Shown piece by piece: positions 38,673 to 47,151 of a stretch of DNA of 64,000 nt (positions are counted from its first letter, which is position 1; every line of letters starts with the position of its first letter). Below the pieces are notes generated by a model that ran no database searches, was not told the DNA's origin, and saw nothing but the letters and a program-made list of their open reading frames with translations. Source of the DNA: Actinomycetota bacterium (GTDB lineage Bacteria; Actinomycetota; Acidimicrobiia; Acidimicrobiales; Acidimicrobilacustridaceae); contig JACPNV010000090.1 in NCBI GenBank assembly GCA_016185305.1, forward strand, positions 34,132-98,131. Direction: 5' to 3'. The position numbers were made by a program, and so were the translations under genes.

Positions 38673-39023
38673 ATGCCCCCCTCCGCCAGCCGCACGTTCC
38701 CGGCGCCGTACCAAGCGGTGTTCGATGCCGCCGCCCGCGTCCTACCGACCCTGAACATGAAGATCATCTCGGCTGATCCTTCCCAGGGCATCCTCAACGT
38801 CTCGGCCAACCTCTCGCTGTTGAGCTGGGGCGAGAACGTCACGATCCGCATGGGATCGCACGACAACACCTCGACCACCGTGTCGGTGGAATCTGCGGCG
38901 AAGGTGCTGTTCACCTACGGCAAGAACGACCGCAACATCACGAAGATCTTCGAGGCCATCGCGAGCGCGCTCAACCAGCCAGTGCCGCCGCCGACCCCAC
39001 CGCCATACCAGCAACCCGGGTAA
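38673..39023 (+). CDS. Small protein of unknown function
   Basis: This is a 116-residue protein. An alpha/beta pattern (YQAVFDAAARVLPTLNMKIISADPSQGILNVSANLSLLSWGEN is the N-half, quoted in part) suggests a small helix-grip or BamC-like fold; a Pro-rich tail ends PPPYQQPG. There is no signal peptide. TACCGT (38659-38664) ends 8 nt before ATG, a leaderless layout. The acyl-CoA synthetase starts 19 bp downstream. Confidence 0.65.
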   Translation: MPPSASRTFPAPYQAVFDAAARVLPTLNMKIISADPSQGILNVSANLSLLSWGENVTIRMGSHDNTSTTVSVESAAKVLFTYGKNDRNITKIFEAIASALNQPVPPPTPPPYQQPG

Positions 39024-39042
39024 CGCTGAGATCATCACGCCG

Positions 39043-40497
39043 GTGGACGCCTTCTTCCCCTCGCTCGCCCATCCAACCGACCGCGAAGCGCTCCGGTTCG
39101 GCGAGGCATCGCTCTCTTTTGCCGAGGTCGCCCGCGCCAGCGATGCCGTGGCGTCGATGCTCGAGCCGTACACGCGGGTGGCGGTGCTCACGCCCGACCG
39201 GACCGAAACCGTTCTGGCGGTGACCGGTGCGCTCCTCGCCGGCGTCTGCGCGGTCCCCATGAACCCGCGCTCGGGGCCCGCCGAGCTCGGTCACCTGGTC
39301 CGCGACAGCTCACCCGATGCGGTGGTCGTGCCGGCCGGCTGCGATCTTCCAGCGTCGCTCGCCGGGCTCCCTGTCGTGTCGATCGACGCGGGTGCCCTGG
39401 CCCGGTCGACTGCCTTGCCCGCGCCACGCGACGTGCCCGATCCCGAAGCGCCGGCACTCGTGATGTACACGTCGGGGACGACCGGCCCGCCGAAGGGCGC
39501 GGTCCTGCCCCGCCGGGCCCTCGCCTTCGACCTCGACGCACTGGCCCGCGCCTGGGAGTGGACCGCCGCGGACACCCTCGTCCATGCGCTCCCCCTCTAC
39601 CACGTGCACGGTCTCGTGCTCGGCGCGCTCGGCCCCCTCCGGGTCGGCAGCCGGCTGGTCCACACGGCGCCGTTCGACCCCGCGGCGATCGCGGCCGCGC
39701 TCGACGACGGCGGCACGATGCTCTTCGGCGTGCCGACCATGTACCGGCGGCTGGCCGACGCGGCCCGCCACGACCCCGGCATCGCGCGTGCCCTCGCGCG
39801 CACGCGCCTGCTCGTGTCCGGCTCGGCCGGGCTTCCGTTGACCGTCCACGAGACCATCGCCGAGCTCACCGGCAAGCACATCGTCGAGCGCTACGGCATG
39901 ACCGAGACGTGCATCACGTGCGCGGTCCCGGCGAGCGCGCCACGGCCAGGGACGGTCGGTCCTCCGCTGCCCGGGGTCGAGCTCCGGCTCCTTGACGACG
40001 CGGGCCACGACCTCCGAGCCGACGATCGCCAGACCATGGGCGAGATCGCCGTGCGCGGACCTTCGGTGTTCCTCGGCTACCTCAACCGTCCCGATGCCAC
40101 CGCCGAGCTCGTGCGCGACGGCTGGGTGCGCAGTGGCGACATGGCCACCCGCGACCGCGACGGCTACCTGCGCATCGCCGGCCGGCGCTCGACCGACATC
40201 ATCAAGTGCGGTGGCTTCAAGATCGGCGCCGGCGAGATCGAGAGCGTGCTGCTCGAGCACCCCGGCGTCGACGAGGTGGCCGTCAAGGGAGTGGCCGACG
40301 AAGACCTGGGCGAGCGGGTCGCGGCCTGGGTGGTGAGACGCGAAGGTGCCGCGGTGTCCGGCGGCGAGCTGTCGGCGCTCGTGGCCGAGCGACTCTCGCC
40401 GCACAAGCGGCCGAGAGACGTGTTCTTCGTCGACCGACTTCCGCGCAACACGATGGGGAAGGTCCAGAAGCAGAGCCTTCACCCACCGGCCACCTGA
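39043..40497 (+). CDS. AMP-forming acyl-CoA synthetase
   Basis: This 484-residue ANL-superfamily ligase activates a carboxylic acid with ATP and CoA. Motifs are A3 TSGTTGPPKG (143-152), A5 ERYGMTETCIT, A7 RSGDMATRDRDGYLRIAGR, A8 IIKCGGFKIGAGEIE and the A10 Lys in NTMGKVQK. The short N-terminal lobe and compact size resemble malonyl-CoA or short-chain synthetases. GTG 39043 is the only good start after the preceding gene. A stem-loop lies 12 bp after the stop. Confidence 0.92.
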   Translation: MDAFFPSLAHPTDREALRFGEASLSFAEVARASDAVASMLEPYTRVAVLTPDRTETVLAVTGALLAGVCAVPMNPRSGPAELGHLVRDSSPDAVVVPAGCDLPASLAGLPVVSIDAGALARSTALPAPRDVPDPEAPALVMYTSGTTGPPKGAVLPRRALAFDLDALARAWEWTAADTLVHALPLYHVHGLVLGALGPLRVGSRLVHTAPFDPAAIAAALDDGGTMLFGVPTMYRRLADAARHDPGIARALARTRLLVSGSAGLPLTVHETIAELTGKHIVERYGMTETCITCAVPASAPRPGTVGPPLPGVELRLLDDAGHDLRADDRQTMGEIAVRGPSVFLGYLNRPDATAELVRDGWVRSGDMATRDRDGYLRIAGRRSTDIIKCGGFKIGAGEIESVLLEHPGVDEVAVKGVADEDLGERVAAWVVRREGAAVSGGELSALVAERLSPHKRPRDVFFVDRLPRNTMGKVQKQSLHPPAT

Positions 40498-40509
40498 CGC
40501 GCGACATCC

Positions 40510-40535
40510 GGAGGCCGGCCCGGTCGGTGGCCTCC
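40510..40535 (+). terminator. Terminator-like hairpin after the acyl-CoA synthetase
   Basis: GGAGGCC (40510-40516) pairs with GGCCTCC (40529-40535) across a 12-nt loop. The remaining 275 bp to the next gene contain a second, weaker stem near 40729-40755 but no gene or RNA that I can support. Confidence 0.5.
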
Positions 40536-40772
40536 TCGCCGCGTGGGCCGAATGGACCGTTCGCGTGGGCCGATGGGTTCATTTGGCTTCAGTGCCGGCG
40601 CAGCAAGGCCGTAGTGACCCCAGATCGACGCCGGTGTTCTGCCGGCGACAGCAATCCCCAACACCAGCCGCGGTCGCCCCGTTGAGCTGCAACAGCGGAT
40701 CTCCTCGCCCCGTTCGTTGCCCGTGCTCGCGGGGCGCCCGCGTTTTCGGGTGCTGTCTGCGAGGATGCCCGG

Positions 40773-41189
40773 ATGCCGACCACCCTCGACCTCGCCGACT
40801 TCGATGCGATGGGCGTCGCGACCGAGCTTGTTGTCGCGCTCCGTTCCCATGCGATCCGCCATGGCGCCGACACCGTCGCCACCGTCGATGCACCGCCGGG
40901 CTGGCACCGGTTGCGGGTCACCGCCCGGAGGAGCGGCCACATCGTCCTCTCGATCCGCTACGACGACCTCACGCGCTCGCGCCTGCACAACGTGGCGGGC
41001 GCGCTCGAAGAACGAGGGTGGCAGCTCGACGAGGACGCGAACGGTGCCACCCGCCGCTACCTCCCAGGCACCGAGGCGACGGACGCCGCGTTCGAGCTCC
41101 TGGCCGTCGTCCCCCTCGCGGGTTCGCCCATCGGCACCCGTTCGGTCACCGCCCGAGACGCGACCGGCAACGAAGTTGCGCTCAGCTGA
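40773..41189 (+). CDS. Hypothetical 138-residue protein
   Basis: This cytoplasmic protein has an alternating helix/strand pattern (LADFDAMGVATELVVALRSHA, GWHRLRVTARRSGHIVLSIRYDD, LHNVAGALEERGWQLDEDANGATRRYLPG). The RYLPG-x-E stretch and the length suggest a small substrate-binding or TY-chap-like fold, but I recognise no family. It is convergent with, and overlaps by 8 bp, the histidine phosphatase; the two stop codons share the palindrome at 41178-41193. Confidence 0.65.
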   Translation: MPTTLDLADFDAMGVATELVVALRSHAIRHGADTVATVDAPPGWHRLRVTARRSGHIVLSIRYDDLTRSRLHNVAGALEERGWQLDEDANGATRRYLPGTEATDAAFELLAVVPLAGSPIGTRSVTARDATGNEVALS

Positions 41190-41217
41190 GCGCACTCGTG
41201 TCGTTGAACGACACGAG
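41178..41217. terminator. Overlapping palindromes at convergent gene ends
   Basis: GCGCTCAGCTGAGCGC (41178-41193) is a perfect 16-bp palindrome containing both stop codons. Next to it CTCGTGTCGT (41195-41204), loop TGA, ACGACACGAG (41208-41217) forms a perfect 10-bp stem inside the last codons of the phosphatase. They would serve as terminator for the plus-strand gene. Confidence 0.55.
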
Positions 41218-41775
41218 CGTTGGCGCGCCTCCCCGACACGCGATGCGCGTGATCGACGCCGGTGACAGGAACATGCGCCACGACACCTCGTCGCCGACGC
41301 CGAGCGCCCAGGCGACGGCGGCCTTGATCGGCGAGACGTGCGACACGACCACGACATCGCCGCCCTCGATCGACGGAAGCAACGCCTCGGCCGCCTGCTG
41401 CACCCGCCGACCGAGCGCGAGCAGCGACTCGCCGCCGCCCGGCACGTGCGCGGGGTCGGCCCGCCACGCCGACCAGACCTCGGCGGGAACATCGCCCAGC
41501 CGCAACCCGTCGAGCGTCCCGTAGTCGAGCTCGATCCACCGATCGTCGAGCTCGACCTCGACGCCCAACCCGGCCGCGATCTTCTCGGCGGTCTTCCGGG
41601 TCCGGTCGAGCGGGCTGGCGATGACGCGGTTGCAGTTCGCGGCTTCCACCGCCACGGCCCGGCCGACCGCTTCGGCCTGGCGCACGCCTTCCGCGTCGAG
41701 CGGGGGATCGAGCCGGCCGATCAACAACCCCGACGCGTTGGCCGCGGTACGGCCGTGCCGCACGAGCAGCAGCAT
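41182..41775 (-). CDS. Histidine-phosphatase (phosphoglycerate mutase-like) protein
   Basis: This 197-residue domain has the catalytic LVRHGRTAAN (His near residue 7), the second Arg in SPLDRTRKTAE, the Glu in IELDYGTLDG and the second His in VVVSHVSPIK. It resembles the CobC/PGM half of mycobacterial Rv2228c, which also follows a C4 zinc-ribbon gene. ATG 41775 overlaps the membrane-gene stop (TGATG), so it can be translated on its own. In this sequence it is also open in frame with the zinc-ribbon protein upstream (see next entry). Confidence 0.88.
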   Translation of the reverse strand: MLLLVRHGRTAANASGLLIGRLDPPLDAEGVRQAEAVGRAVAVEAANCNRVIASPLDRTRKTAEKIAAGLGVEVELDDRWIELDYGTLDGLRLGDVPAEVWSAWRADPAHVPGGGESLLALGRRVQQAAEALLPSIEGGDVVVVSHVSPIKAAVAWALGVGDEVSWRMFLSPASITRIACRGGAPTLVSFNDTSALS

Positions 41776-42870
41776 CAGGCAGTCACCTCGCGATCGAGCT
41801 GACCTGTGCGCAAGAAGAGCTCGCGGTTCTTCGGATCCGAGAAGCCGAACGTGCGCCAGCACCAGACGAGCGCGCCGGCACCGAGCGCCTCGAACAAGAG
41901 CACGAACCCGAAGGGACGGTCGAGCTCGGGCACGCGGCTCGGGCCGAAGCTCGTCCCGAAGAACGGCCACCAGAACACCTCGGTCTGCGTCCAGACCCCG
42001 TCGAGCACGAGGTGCATGAGGACACCGATCGGCAACCCGATCAGCCGGCGCCGCAGCAACCGCTTCTGGCGAGTCGCGAGCACGACGAGCATGAGCGCGG
42101 CCACTCCTCCGAGCAACGTGTGCAGGAGGCGCGGCCCGCCCAACGTGATGTCGAACAGCGGCACGATCGAGCCGAGCAGGACCAGCGATCGCGTCGGGGG
42201 CGAGGTGGCGGATGCGGTCGAGCTCGGCCGCGGGAAGCGCGAGGTGGCAGCCACCGCAGGTGCCGTGCTCGAGACGGGCGACCGCCACGCCTCCGAGCGA
42301 CTTCTGCAGGTTGTCGTACATGTCGACGACGTCGGGCGTGATGTTCGCAGCGAGCTCGGATCGCTCGGCCCGGACCACGGCGAGCTCAGCATCGATCACC
42401 GCTTCTTGCTCGGCGATCTTCGCCAGCGAAGCCTGCGCCGCCTCGTCGAGGACGGTGCGGCGGGCGGCGAGCTGCACCACGCTGGCCTGCAACGGCTCCG
42501 CGTACTCCATGAGCTCGATGATCTCGTCCTCGACCGATGACAGGTGCCGGCGAAGCGAATCGATCTCTTCCTGCATCGTCTGCAGCTCGCGGGGCGAGGT
42601 GACCCGGCCGCCGTACATCGCGTCGCTGATCTCCTTGGCCTTCGACTCCAGCGCGGCCACCTCGTCTTCCCGTCGGCGCTGATCGCGCCCGACCCCATCG
42701 AGCTTGCTCTGCACGGCGCGGGCTTCCGCCTCCAGCCGGCCCAGGGACGCCTCGGTCGTGGCAAGGTCGGCGCGCTCGGGAATCGCGGCACGGCGGTGCT
42801 CGAGCTGCTCGACGTGCGTGTCGTGCTCTTGCAACGAGAGCAATCGCTCGAACGGCGGCGGATCACTCAC
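41182..42870 (-). CDS. C4 zinc-ribbon coiled-coil protein running in frame into the phosphatase
   Basis: From ATG 42870, residues 1-229 are a typical actinobacterial zinc-ribbon coiled-coil protein: a long heptad helix, then GTCGGCHLALPAAELDRIRHLAPDAIA. Homologues end about a dozen residues later with a second CxxC (CEECGRILV-like). Here the frame instead continues, unrelated and Arg/Ala-rich, across the membrane-protein region and into the phosphatase, giving 562 residues without a stop. The junction is near 42184. This looks like a deletion that joined two genes. Whether the fused product exists or the phosphatase is made from 41775 cannot be told. Confidence 0.7.
   Translation of the reverse strand: MSDPPPFERLLSLQEHDTHVEQLEHRRAAIPERADLATTEASLGRLEAEARAVQSKLDGVGRDQRRREDEVAALESKAKEISDAMYGGRVTSPRELQTMQEEIDSLRRHLSSVEDEIIELMEYAEPLQASVVQLAARRTVLDEAAQASLAKIAEQEAVIDAELAVVRAERSELAANITPDVVDMYDNLQKSLGGVAVARLEHGTCGGCHLALPAAELDRIRHLAPDAIAGPARLDRAAVRHHVGRAAPPAHVARRSGRAHARRARDSPEAVAAAPADRVADRCPHAPRARRGLDADRGVLVAVLRDELRPEPRARARPSLRVRALVRGARCRRARLVLAHVRLLGSEEPRALLAHRSARSRGDCLMLLLVRHGRTAANASGLLIGRLDPPLDAEGVRQAEAVGRAVAVEAANCNRVIASPLDRTRKTAEKIAAGLGVEVELDDRWIELDYGTLDGLRLGDVPAEVWSAWRADPAHVPGGGESLLALGRRVQQAAEALLPSIEGGDVVVVSHVSPIKAAVAWALGVGDEVSWRMFLSPASITRIACRGGAPTLVSFNDTSALS
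41775..42186 (-). pseudogene. Membrane protein lacking its N-terminus
   Basis: In a second frame the region encodes a convincing membrane protein, beginning abruptly at about 42186 with RSLVLLGSIVPLFDIT. It continues through LLHTLLGGVAALMLVVLATRQ, a basic loop, IGLPIGVLMHLVLDGVWTQTEVFWWPFFG and the tail FSDPKNRELFLRTGQLDREVTA. Upstream, this frame is only the zinc-ribbon gene out of phase, so the true start is missing. GTG 42162-42164 could give a 129-residue product. His and Asp in the MHLVLDG segment suggest a metal-dependent-hydrolase-like integral protein. Confidence 0.65.
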
Positions 42871-42891
42871 GGCTGGTTCCTGTCTGCGGGC

Positions 42892-45096
42892 TCATGGACC
42901 TGCGCTGGTCGGTGGGGCCGTCGGTGGCGGCGCGGCCGTCGACGGCGGCGCGGCTGTCGACGGGGGCGCGGCGGGCGGCGCGGTGGTTGCCGGCGCTCTC
43001 GGCGCAGGAGTCGCCGGCCTCCTCGGCGTGGTTGGGAACGGTGCGGGCGCCGGCGGCGTGCCCGGCAGCGACGGGAACGGGATGATCACACCGGGTGCGT
43101 TCGCGGGCAGGAGGTAGTCCCACCCACTGCGTATGAGCCGCCCTGGCCTCGTGGGGAAGCAGCCGGGGAACTGCAGCACCGGCAGGTTGGCGTGGTACTT
43201 CTCGTTGTACGCGCCCCAGATCCGCGCGGGGAACTCGCCGCCGAAGTTGGCGCGCCCCGCGATCGTCTCCACCGGGTTCTTCTGCGGCTTCCCGTCGGGG
43301 CCGGGCGTGACATCGCCAACCCACACCGCCGTCGTCAGGTAGGGCGTGAAGCCGATGAACCACGTGTCGGCGCCCTCGTCAGTCGTTCCCGTCTTGCCCG
43401 CGGCTGGCTGCCTCGGAAGGACAGCGTTCTTGCCGGTGCCCGACTTGACGTTCTCGTTCAGGATCTGGGTCGCAAGGCACGCGGTCTGGGGGGTGAACGC
43501 CGGGCTGCTCGTCGGCTTGCGCTGGTAGAGCACACGACCGCTGCGGTCCTCGATGCTCTCGATCGTGTACCACGGCGTGTAGTTGCCGCCGTTGGGGATC
43601 GCCGAGTAGGCCGATGCCATCTCCAGTGGCGTCACCTCCTTGGTCCCGAGCGGGAGGTTCAGCGGCGGCGGGTTGCCGAGGTCGGCACTGACGCCCAGCT
43701 TCCGGGCCATGGCGACCACGTTGTTGAGCCCGTCGATCTGGCCGATGCGCACGAACGCGCCGTTGGACGACATGGTCGTCACGGACGTGAGCGTTCCGCC
43801 GGGGCCGTCCATCTGGTAGACGGGCGGCGTGCCGCCCGGGTTGGGGAACAGGCCGCCCCCCTCGAAGAGGTCGCTCGGCACGGCGCCCTGCTCGAGCGCG
43901 GTCAGAAGCGCCATCACCTTGAACGCCGACCCGACCTGGCGCCCCGGCGACTCGGCCGCGATGTTGTACTCGTAGGAGTCGAACCCCGGCCCGCCGACCA
44001 TGGCGCGCACCGCGCCCGAGCTCGGCTCGACCGAGACCATCGCGGCCGTGATGAGGCGACCGGGAACTTTGGGGAGCACTTCGTCGCGAGCCGCGTACGC
44101 CAGGGCCTGGGCGATCGGGAACAGCGTCGTCTTCACCTTGAGGCCACCGCCGTACAGGGTGCGCTCACGCTCTGCTTGCGTCGCACCGAGCCCGAAGTAG
44201 GGGTTCTCGACGAGCTGGCGGCGCACGGTCTCGGTGAAGTAGTCCTGCTTCGGTGGCGCCTGGAGGCCGCGGCACTGGATCGACGAAGCGGTCTCTGCCG
44301 TCCCGCACCGCACCGTCGGCACGGGAGTGCGGCCGTACTTGTCCGCGTCGTCGGGCGTGATCTTGCCCAGGGTGACGAGCCGGTCGAGCGCGAACTGCCG
44401 CTGGGCCAGTGCCCGCTCCGGATACAGCGTCGGGTCGTTTCGCACCGGGTTGTTGATCAGCGCCGCGAGCATCGCGGCCTGGCCCCAGTCGAGGTCGCCG
44501 ACGTTCTTCCCGAAGTAGGTCTCGGCGGCGGCCTGCACGCCGTAGGCACCCGATCCGAAGTAGACGGTGTTGAGGTACTTCTCGAGGATCTGGTCCTTGG
44601 TGAGGCGGCGCTCGAGGCGGATGGCCAGCGCGGCCTCGCGGGCCTTGCGGTTGAGGTCTTGGCTGTCGCCGGTGAGGGCGTTCTTGACGAGCTGCTGGGT
44701 GATGGTCGAGCCGCCCTGGGAGATGCCGCCCGACGACACGTTCTCGATCAGCGCGCGGAACGTCGCCCGCAGGTTCACGCCCGGGTGGATGTAGAACTCG
44801 GAATCCTCGACCGCGATGATCGTCTCTCTGACCGTGGCGGGCACCTGGTCGAGCGTCACCGGTGAGCGGTTCTCCGGGCCGTGCAGGTTGGCGAGCAGCG
44901 ATCCGTCCGCCGCGTAGATGTAGGAGCGAACCGCGTAGTCGTCGAGAAGGCTCAGGTCGATCTCCTCGTCCTCCGAAGACGTCGCGTTGACGATGCGGTA
45001 CGTGTACGGCGCGACGAGCAGGCTGGTCGCCGCAACCAGGGCGCCGGCGAGACCAACGATGAGCGAGAGACGGAGGAGGCGGAAGATCGAGCGCAC
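42892..45096 (-). CDS. Class A penicillin-binding protein (PBP1-type)
   Basis: This is a bifunctional peptidoglycan synthase of 734 residues. An N-terminal membrane helix (8-30) is followed by a GT51 glycosyltransferase (EDSEFYIHPGV, GGSTITQQLVKN, RKAREAALAIRLER, ILEKYLNTVYFG). The transpeptidase has the active Ser in GSAFK, SSN in TMSSNGAF and KTG in AGKTGTTDEG. The tail is Pro/Thr/Ala-rich repeats (APPSTAAP). It lies 21 bp upstream of the zinc-ribbon gene. Confidence 0.95.
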   Translation of the reverse strand: MRSIFRLLRLSLIVGLAGALVAATSLLVAPYTYRIVNATSSEDEEIDLSLLDDYAVRSYIYAADGSLLANLHGPENRSPVTLDQVPATVRETIIAVEDSEFYIHPGVNLRATFRALIENVSSGGISQGGSTITQQLVKNALTGDSQDLNRKAREAALAIRLERRLTKDQILEKYLNTVYFGSGAYGVQAAAETYFGKNVGDLDWGQAAMLAALINNPVRNDPTLYPERALAQRQFALDRLVTLGKITPDDADKYGRTPVPTVRCGTAETASSIQCRGLQAPPKQDYFTETVRRQLVENPYFGLGATQAERERTLYGGGLKVKTTLFPIAQALAYAARDEVLPKVPGRLITAAMVSVEPSSGAVRAMVGGPGFDSYEYNIAAESPGRQVGSAFKVMALLTALEQGAVPSDLFEGGGLFPNPGGTPPVYQMDGPGGTLTSVTTMSSNGAFVRIGQIDGLNNVVAMARKLGVSADLGNPPPLNLPLGTKEVTPLEMASAYSAIPNGGNYTPWYTIESIEDRSGRVLYQRKPTSSPAFTPQTACLATQILNENVKSGTGKNAVLPRQPAAGKTGTTDEGADTWFIGFTPYLTTAVWVGDVTPGPDGKPQKNPVETIAGRANFGGEFPARIWGAYNEKYHANLPVLQFPGCFPTRPGRLIRSGWDYLLPANAPGVIIPFPSLPGTPPAPAPFPTTPRRPATPAPRAPATTAPPAAPPSTAAPPSTAAPPPTAPPTSAGP

Positions 45097-45242
45097 GGGT
45101 TCAACGAATCTAGTTGGCCCGATGGCGCAAGAGGAGTCGGCAGGTGGGAGGGACGTTGAAGATCGTGTGCAGGCGCTCGTACCGGGCGCAGCTCCCCACG
45201 ACTAGGTTCACGGTCTGGACGACGACGACCGAGGGGGACTCC

Positions 45243-47111
45243 ATGGCCCGTCCATTCCGATTCGGGGTGCAGGTGAGCAGCACGGCCGATGCCAAGGGCT
45301 GGGCCGCCATCGCCCGAAAGGCCGAAGACCTCGGGTACTCGACGCTGTTCATGCCCGACCACTTCGGTGATCAGTTCGCGCCGATGGTCGGGCTCATGGC
45401 CGCGGCCGATGCCACGACCGAGCTGAAGGTCGGGGCCCTCGTCTTCGACAACGACTACAAGCACCCGGTGGTCATGGCGAAAGAGCTCGCCACCCTCGAC
45501 GTGCTGTCGGGTGGTCGCACCGAGATCGGCCTCGGAGCGGGCTGGATGATCGACGACTACGAGCAGTCGGGCATCCCTTACGACCCGCCCAAGGTGCGCA
45601 TCGACCGGTTCGAGGAAGGCCTCTCGATCATCAAGGGCCTGCTCGGCGACGGGCCCGTCAACTTCGACGGCCAGCACTACACGATCACCGGGCTCGACGG
45701 CCTCCCCAAGCCGGTGCAGAAGCCACGACCGCCGATCGTCATCGGCGCCGGCGGCAAGCGCATGATCTCCATCGCCGCCCGTGAGGCTGACATCGTCGGC
45801 GTGACGGCGAACCTTCGCTCAGGCCGCATCGATCGCGAGACCACCGCTGACGCGATCGGCACCGCGTTCGATCGCAAGATCGAATGGCTGAAAGAGGCCG
45901 CGGGGTCCCGCTTCGGCGAGCTCGAGCTCAACACGTTGCCGTTCTTCGTGAACGAGACCGACGACCGTGACGGCTTCGCCGCCTCGATGGCACCCGCCTT
46001 CGACCTCACGCCCGAGGAAGTGCTCGACGTCCCCGCCGCGATCTTCGGCACGATCGACGAGATGTGCGAGACGCTCGAAGCTCGGCGCGAGCGATGGGGC
46101 ATCATCACGGTCGTCCACGGCCTCGCCGTCGAGGCCACACCCAGAACGCGGGTCGTCGCCGTCGCATCACGGTCGCGAGCGCGAGCCGAGGAACGGGCAA
46201 GCCAGCTGCACGCCGTGCCGTGCAGCTACGACGACCTGCCGCACGGCGCCGAGGCTGTCATCGTCGCGACGCCGCCGGCGCTCCACGCGCCGCACACGCT
46301 CCACGCTCTGGCCGGCGGCGCGGCGGTCCTCGTCGAGAAGCCCTTGTGCGCGACGTTGCAGGAGGCCGACGCGCTGGTCGCGGCCGACCCGGACGGCACG
46401 CGCATCGGCTACGCCGAGAACCTCGCCTACGCGCCGATCGTCAATGAAACATTGACGCGCGTGCACGAGCTCGGCCCACTGCAACATCTCGACGTGCGAT
46501 CGCTCCAAGACCGCCCCTCGTGGGGCGACTTCCTGACCGTGGGTTGGGGCGGCGGCGTGCTCTTCGATCTCGGCGTGCACCCGATAGCACTCGCCCTGCT
46601 TTCCGCCGCGCCGGCCCGGCCGGTGTCGGTGCGCGCCACGCTCGACGCGGCAGTCGGCGTTCCGGTCGACGACTGGGCCGAGGCACAGCTCACGTTCGAC
46701 ACCGGGCTGACCGCTCGCATCGAGGCGAGCTGGCGCGCGGACGAACCGGTCTGGGACCTCCAAGCCGCGTCGGCTGACGGCGTCGTACGCCTCGAGCTCC
46801 TCCCCTACCTCCAGCTCGAAGCCGACGGCGAGCTCGTCGCCGTCACCGACGCGCCGGAGGGTGCGCCGGTTCCGCAGGTGCACCAGTACGGCTACGTCCG
46901 CCAGCTCCAGCACTTCCTCGCCTGCCGGCAGGCCGGCCAGCCGCTGGCCCTGGGCGCCGAGTTCGGGCGCCACGTCCTCGACGTGGTCTGCGCCGCCTAC
47001 CAGTCGGCCGGCCAAGGCGGCGAGGCCGTGCCGCTTCCGTTCGCCGGTCCCCGCGACCGCACCCCGCTCCGGCTCTGGCGTCCCCAGGATGCGCCGAACG
47101 GCGTCGCCTGA
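45243..47111 (+). CDS. F420-type oxidoreductase fused to headless Gfo/Idh/MocA oxidoreductase
   Basis: This 622-residue open frame starts at ATG 45243 (GAGGGGGA upstream). Residues 1-288 are a luciferase-like F420 oxidoreductase of the MSMEG_2516 type (FMPDHFGDQFAPMVGL, LSGGRTEIGLGAGWMIDDYEQSG), ending at RRERWGI where homologues run about 25 residues more. Residues 290-622 are a Gfo/Idh dehydrogenase entering at VVHGLAVEATPRTRVVAVASR. The Rossmann GxGxxG that should precede this is absent, while EKPLCATLQEADALV and the C-terminal domain are intact. An in-frame deletion joining two neighbouring genes explains this best; the Gfo half likely cannot bind NAD(P) normally. Confidence 0.82.
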   Translation: MARPFRFGVQVSSTADAKGWAAIARKAEDLGYSTLFMPDHFGDQFAPMVGLMAAADATTELKVGALVFDNDYKHPVVMAKELATLDVLSGGRTEIGLGAGWMIDDYEQSGIPYDPPKVRIDRFEEGLSIIKGLLGDGPVNFDGQHYTITGLDGLPKPVQKPRPPIVIGAGGKRMISIAAREADIVGVTANLRSGRIDRETTADAIGTAFDRKIEWLKEAAGSRFGELELNTLPFFVNETDDRDGFAASMAPAFDLTPEEVLDVPAAIFGTIDEMCETLEARRERWGIITVVHGLAVEATPRTRVVAVASRSRARAEERASQLHAVPCSYDDLPHGAEAVIVATPPALHAPHTLHALAGGAAVLVEKPLCATLQEADALVAADPDGTRIGYAENLAYAPIVNETLTRVHELGPLQHLDVRSLQDRPSWGDFLTVGWGGGVLFDLGVHPIALALLSAAPARPVSVRATLDAAVGVPVDDWAEAQLTFDTGLTARIEASWRADEPVWDLQAASADGVVRLELLPYLQLEADGELVAVTDAPEGAPVPQVHQYGYVRQLQHFLACRQAGQPLALGAEFGRHVLDVVCAAYQSAGQGGEAVPLPFAGPRDRTPLRLWRPQDAPNGVA

Positions 47112-47114
47112 GCC

Positions 47115-47150
47115 TTGCCGTTACCGGCGGTAACTGTTACCGTCGGTAAC
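47115..47150 (+). promoter_or_regulatory. Paired TetR operator and leaderless promoter
   Basis: Two perfect 15-bp palindromes GTTACC-N3-GGTAAC lie 1 bp apart (47120-47134, 47136-47150), directly before ATG 47152. TTGCCG (47115-47120), a 17-bp spacer and TACCGT (47138-47143) make a promoter fully covered by the operators, with transcription starting at the ATG. The natural binder is the TetR just downstream. Confidence 0.75.
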
Positions 47151-47151
47151 A

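Noticed and set aside
40536..40772. Possible tRNA or other RNA gene in the gap
   Set aside because: No acceptor/T-arm pattern and no CCA-ready end; only short hairpins.
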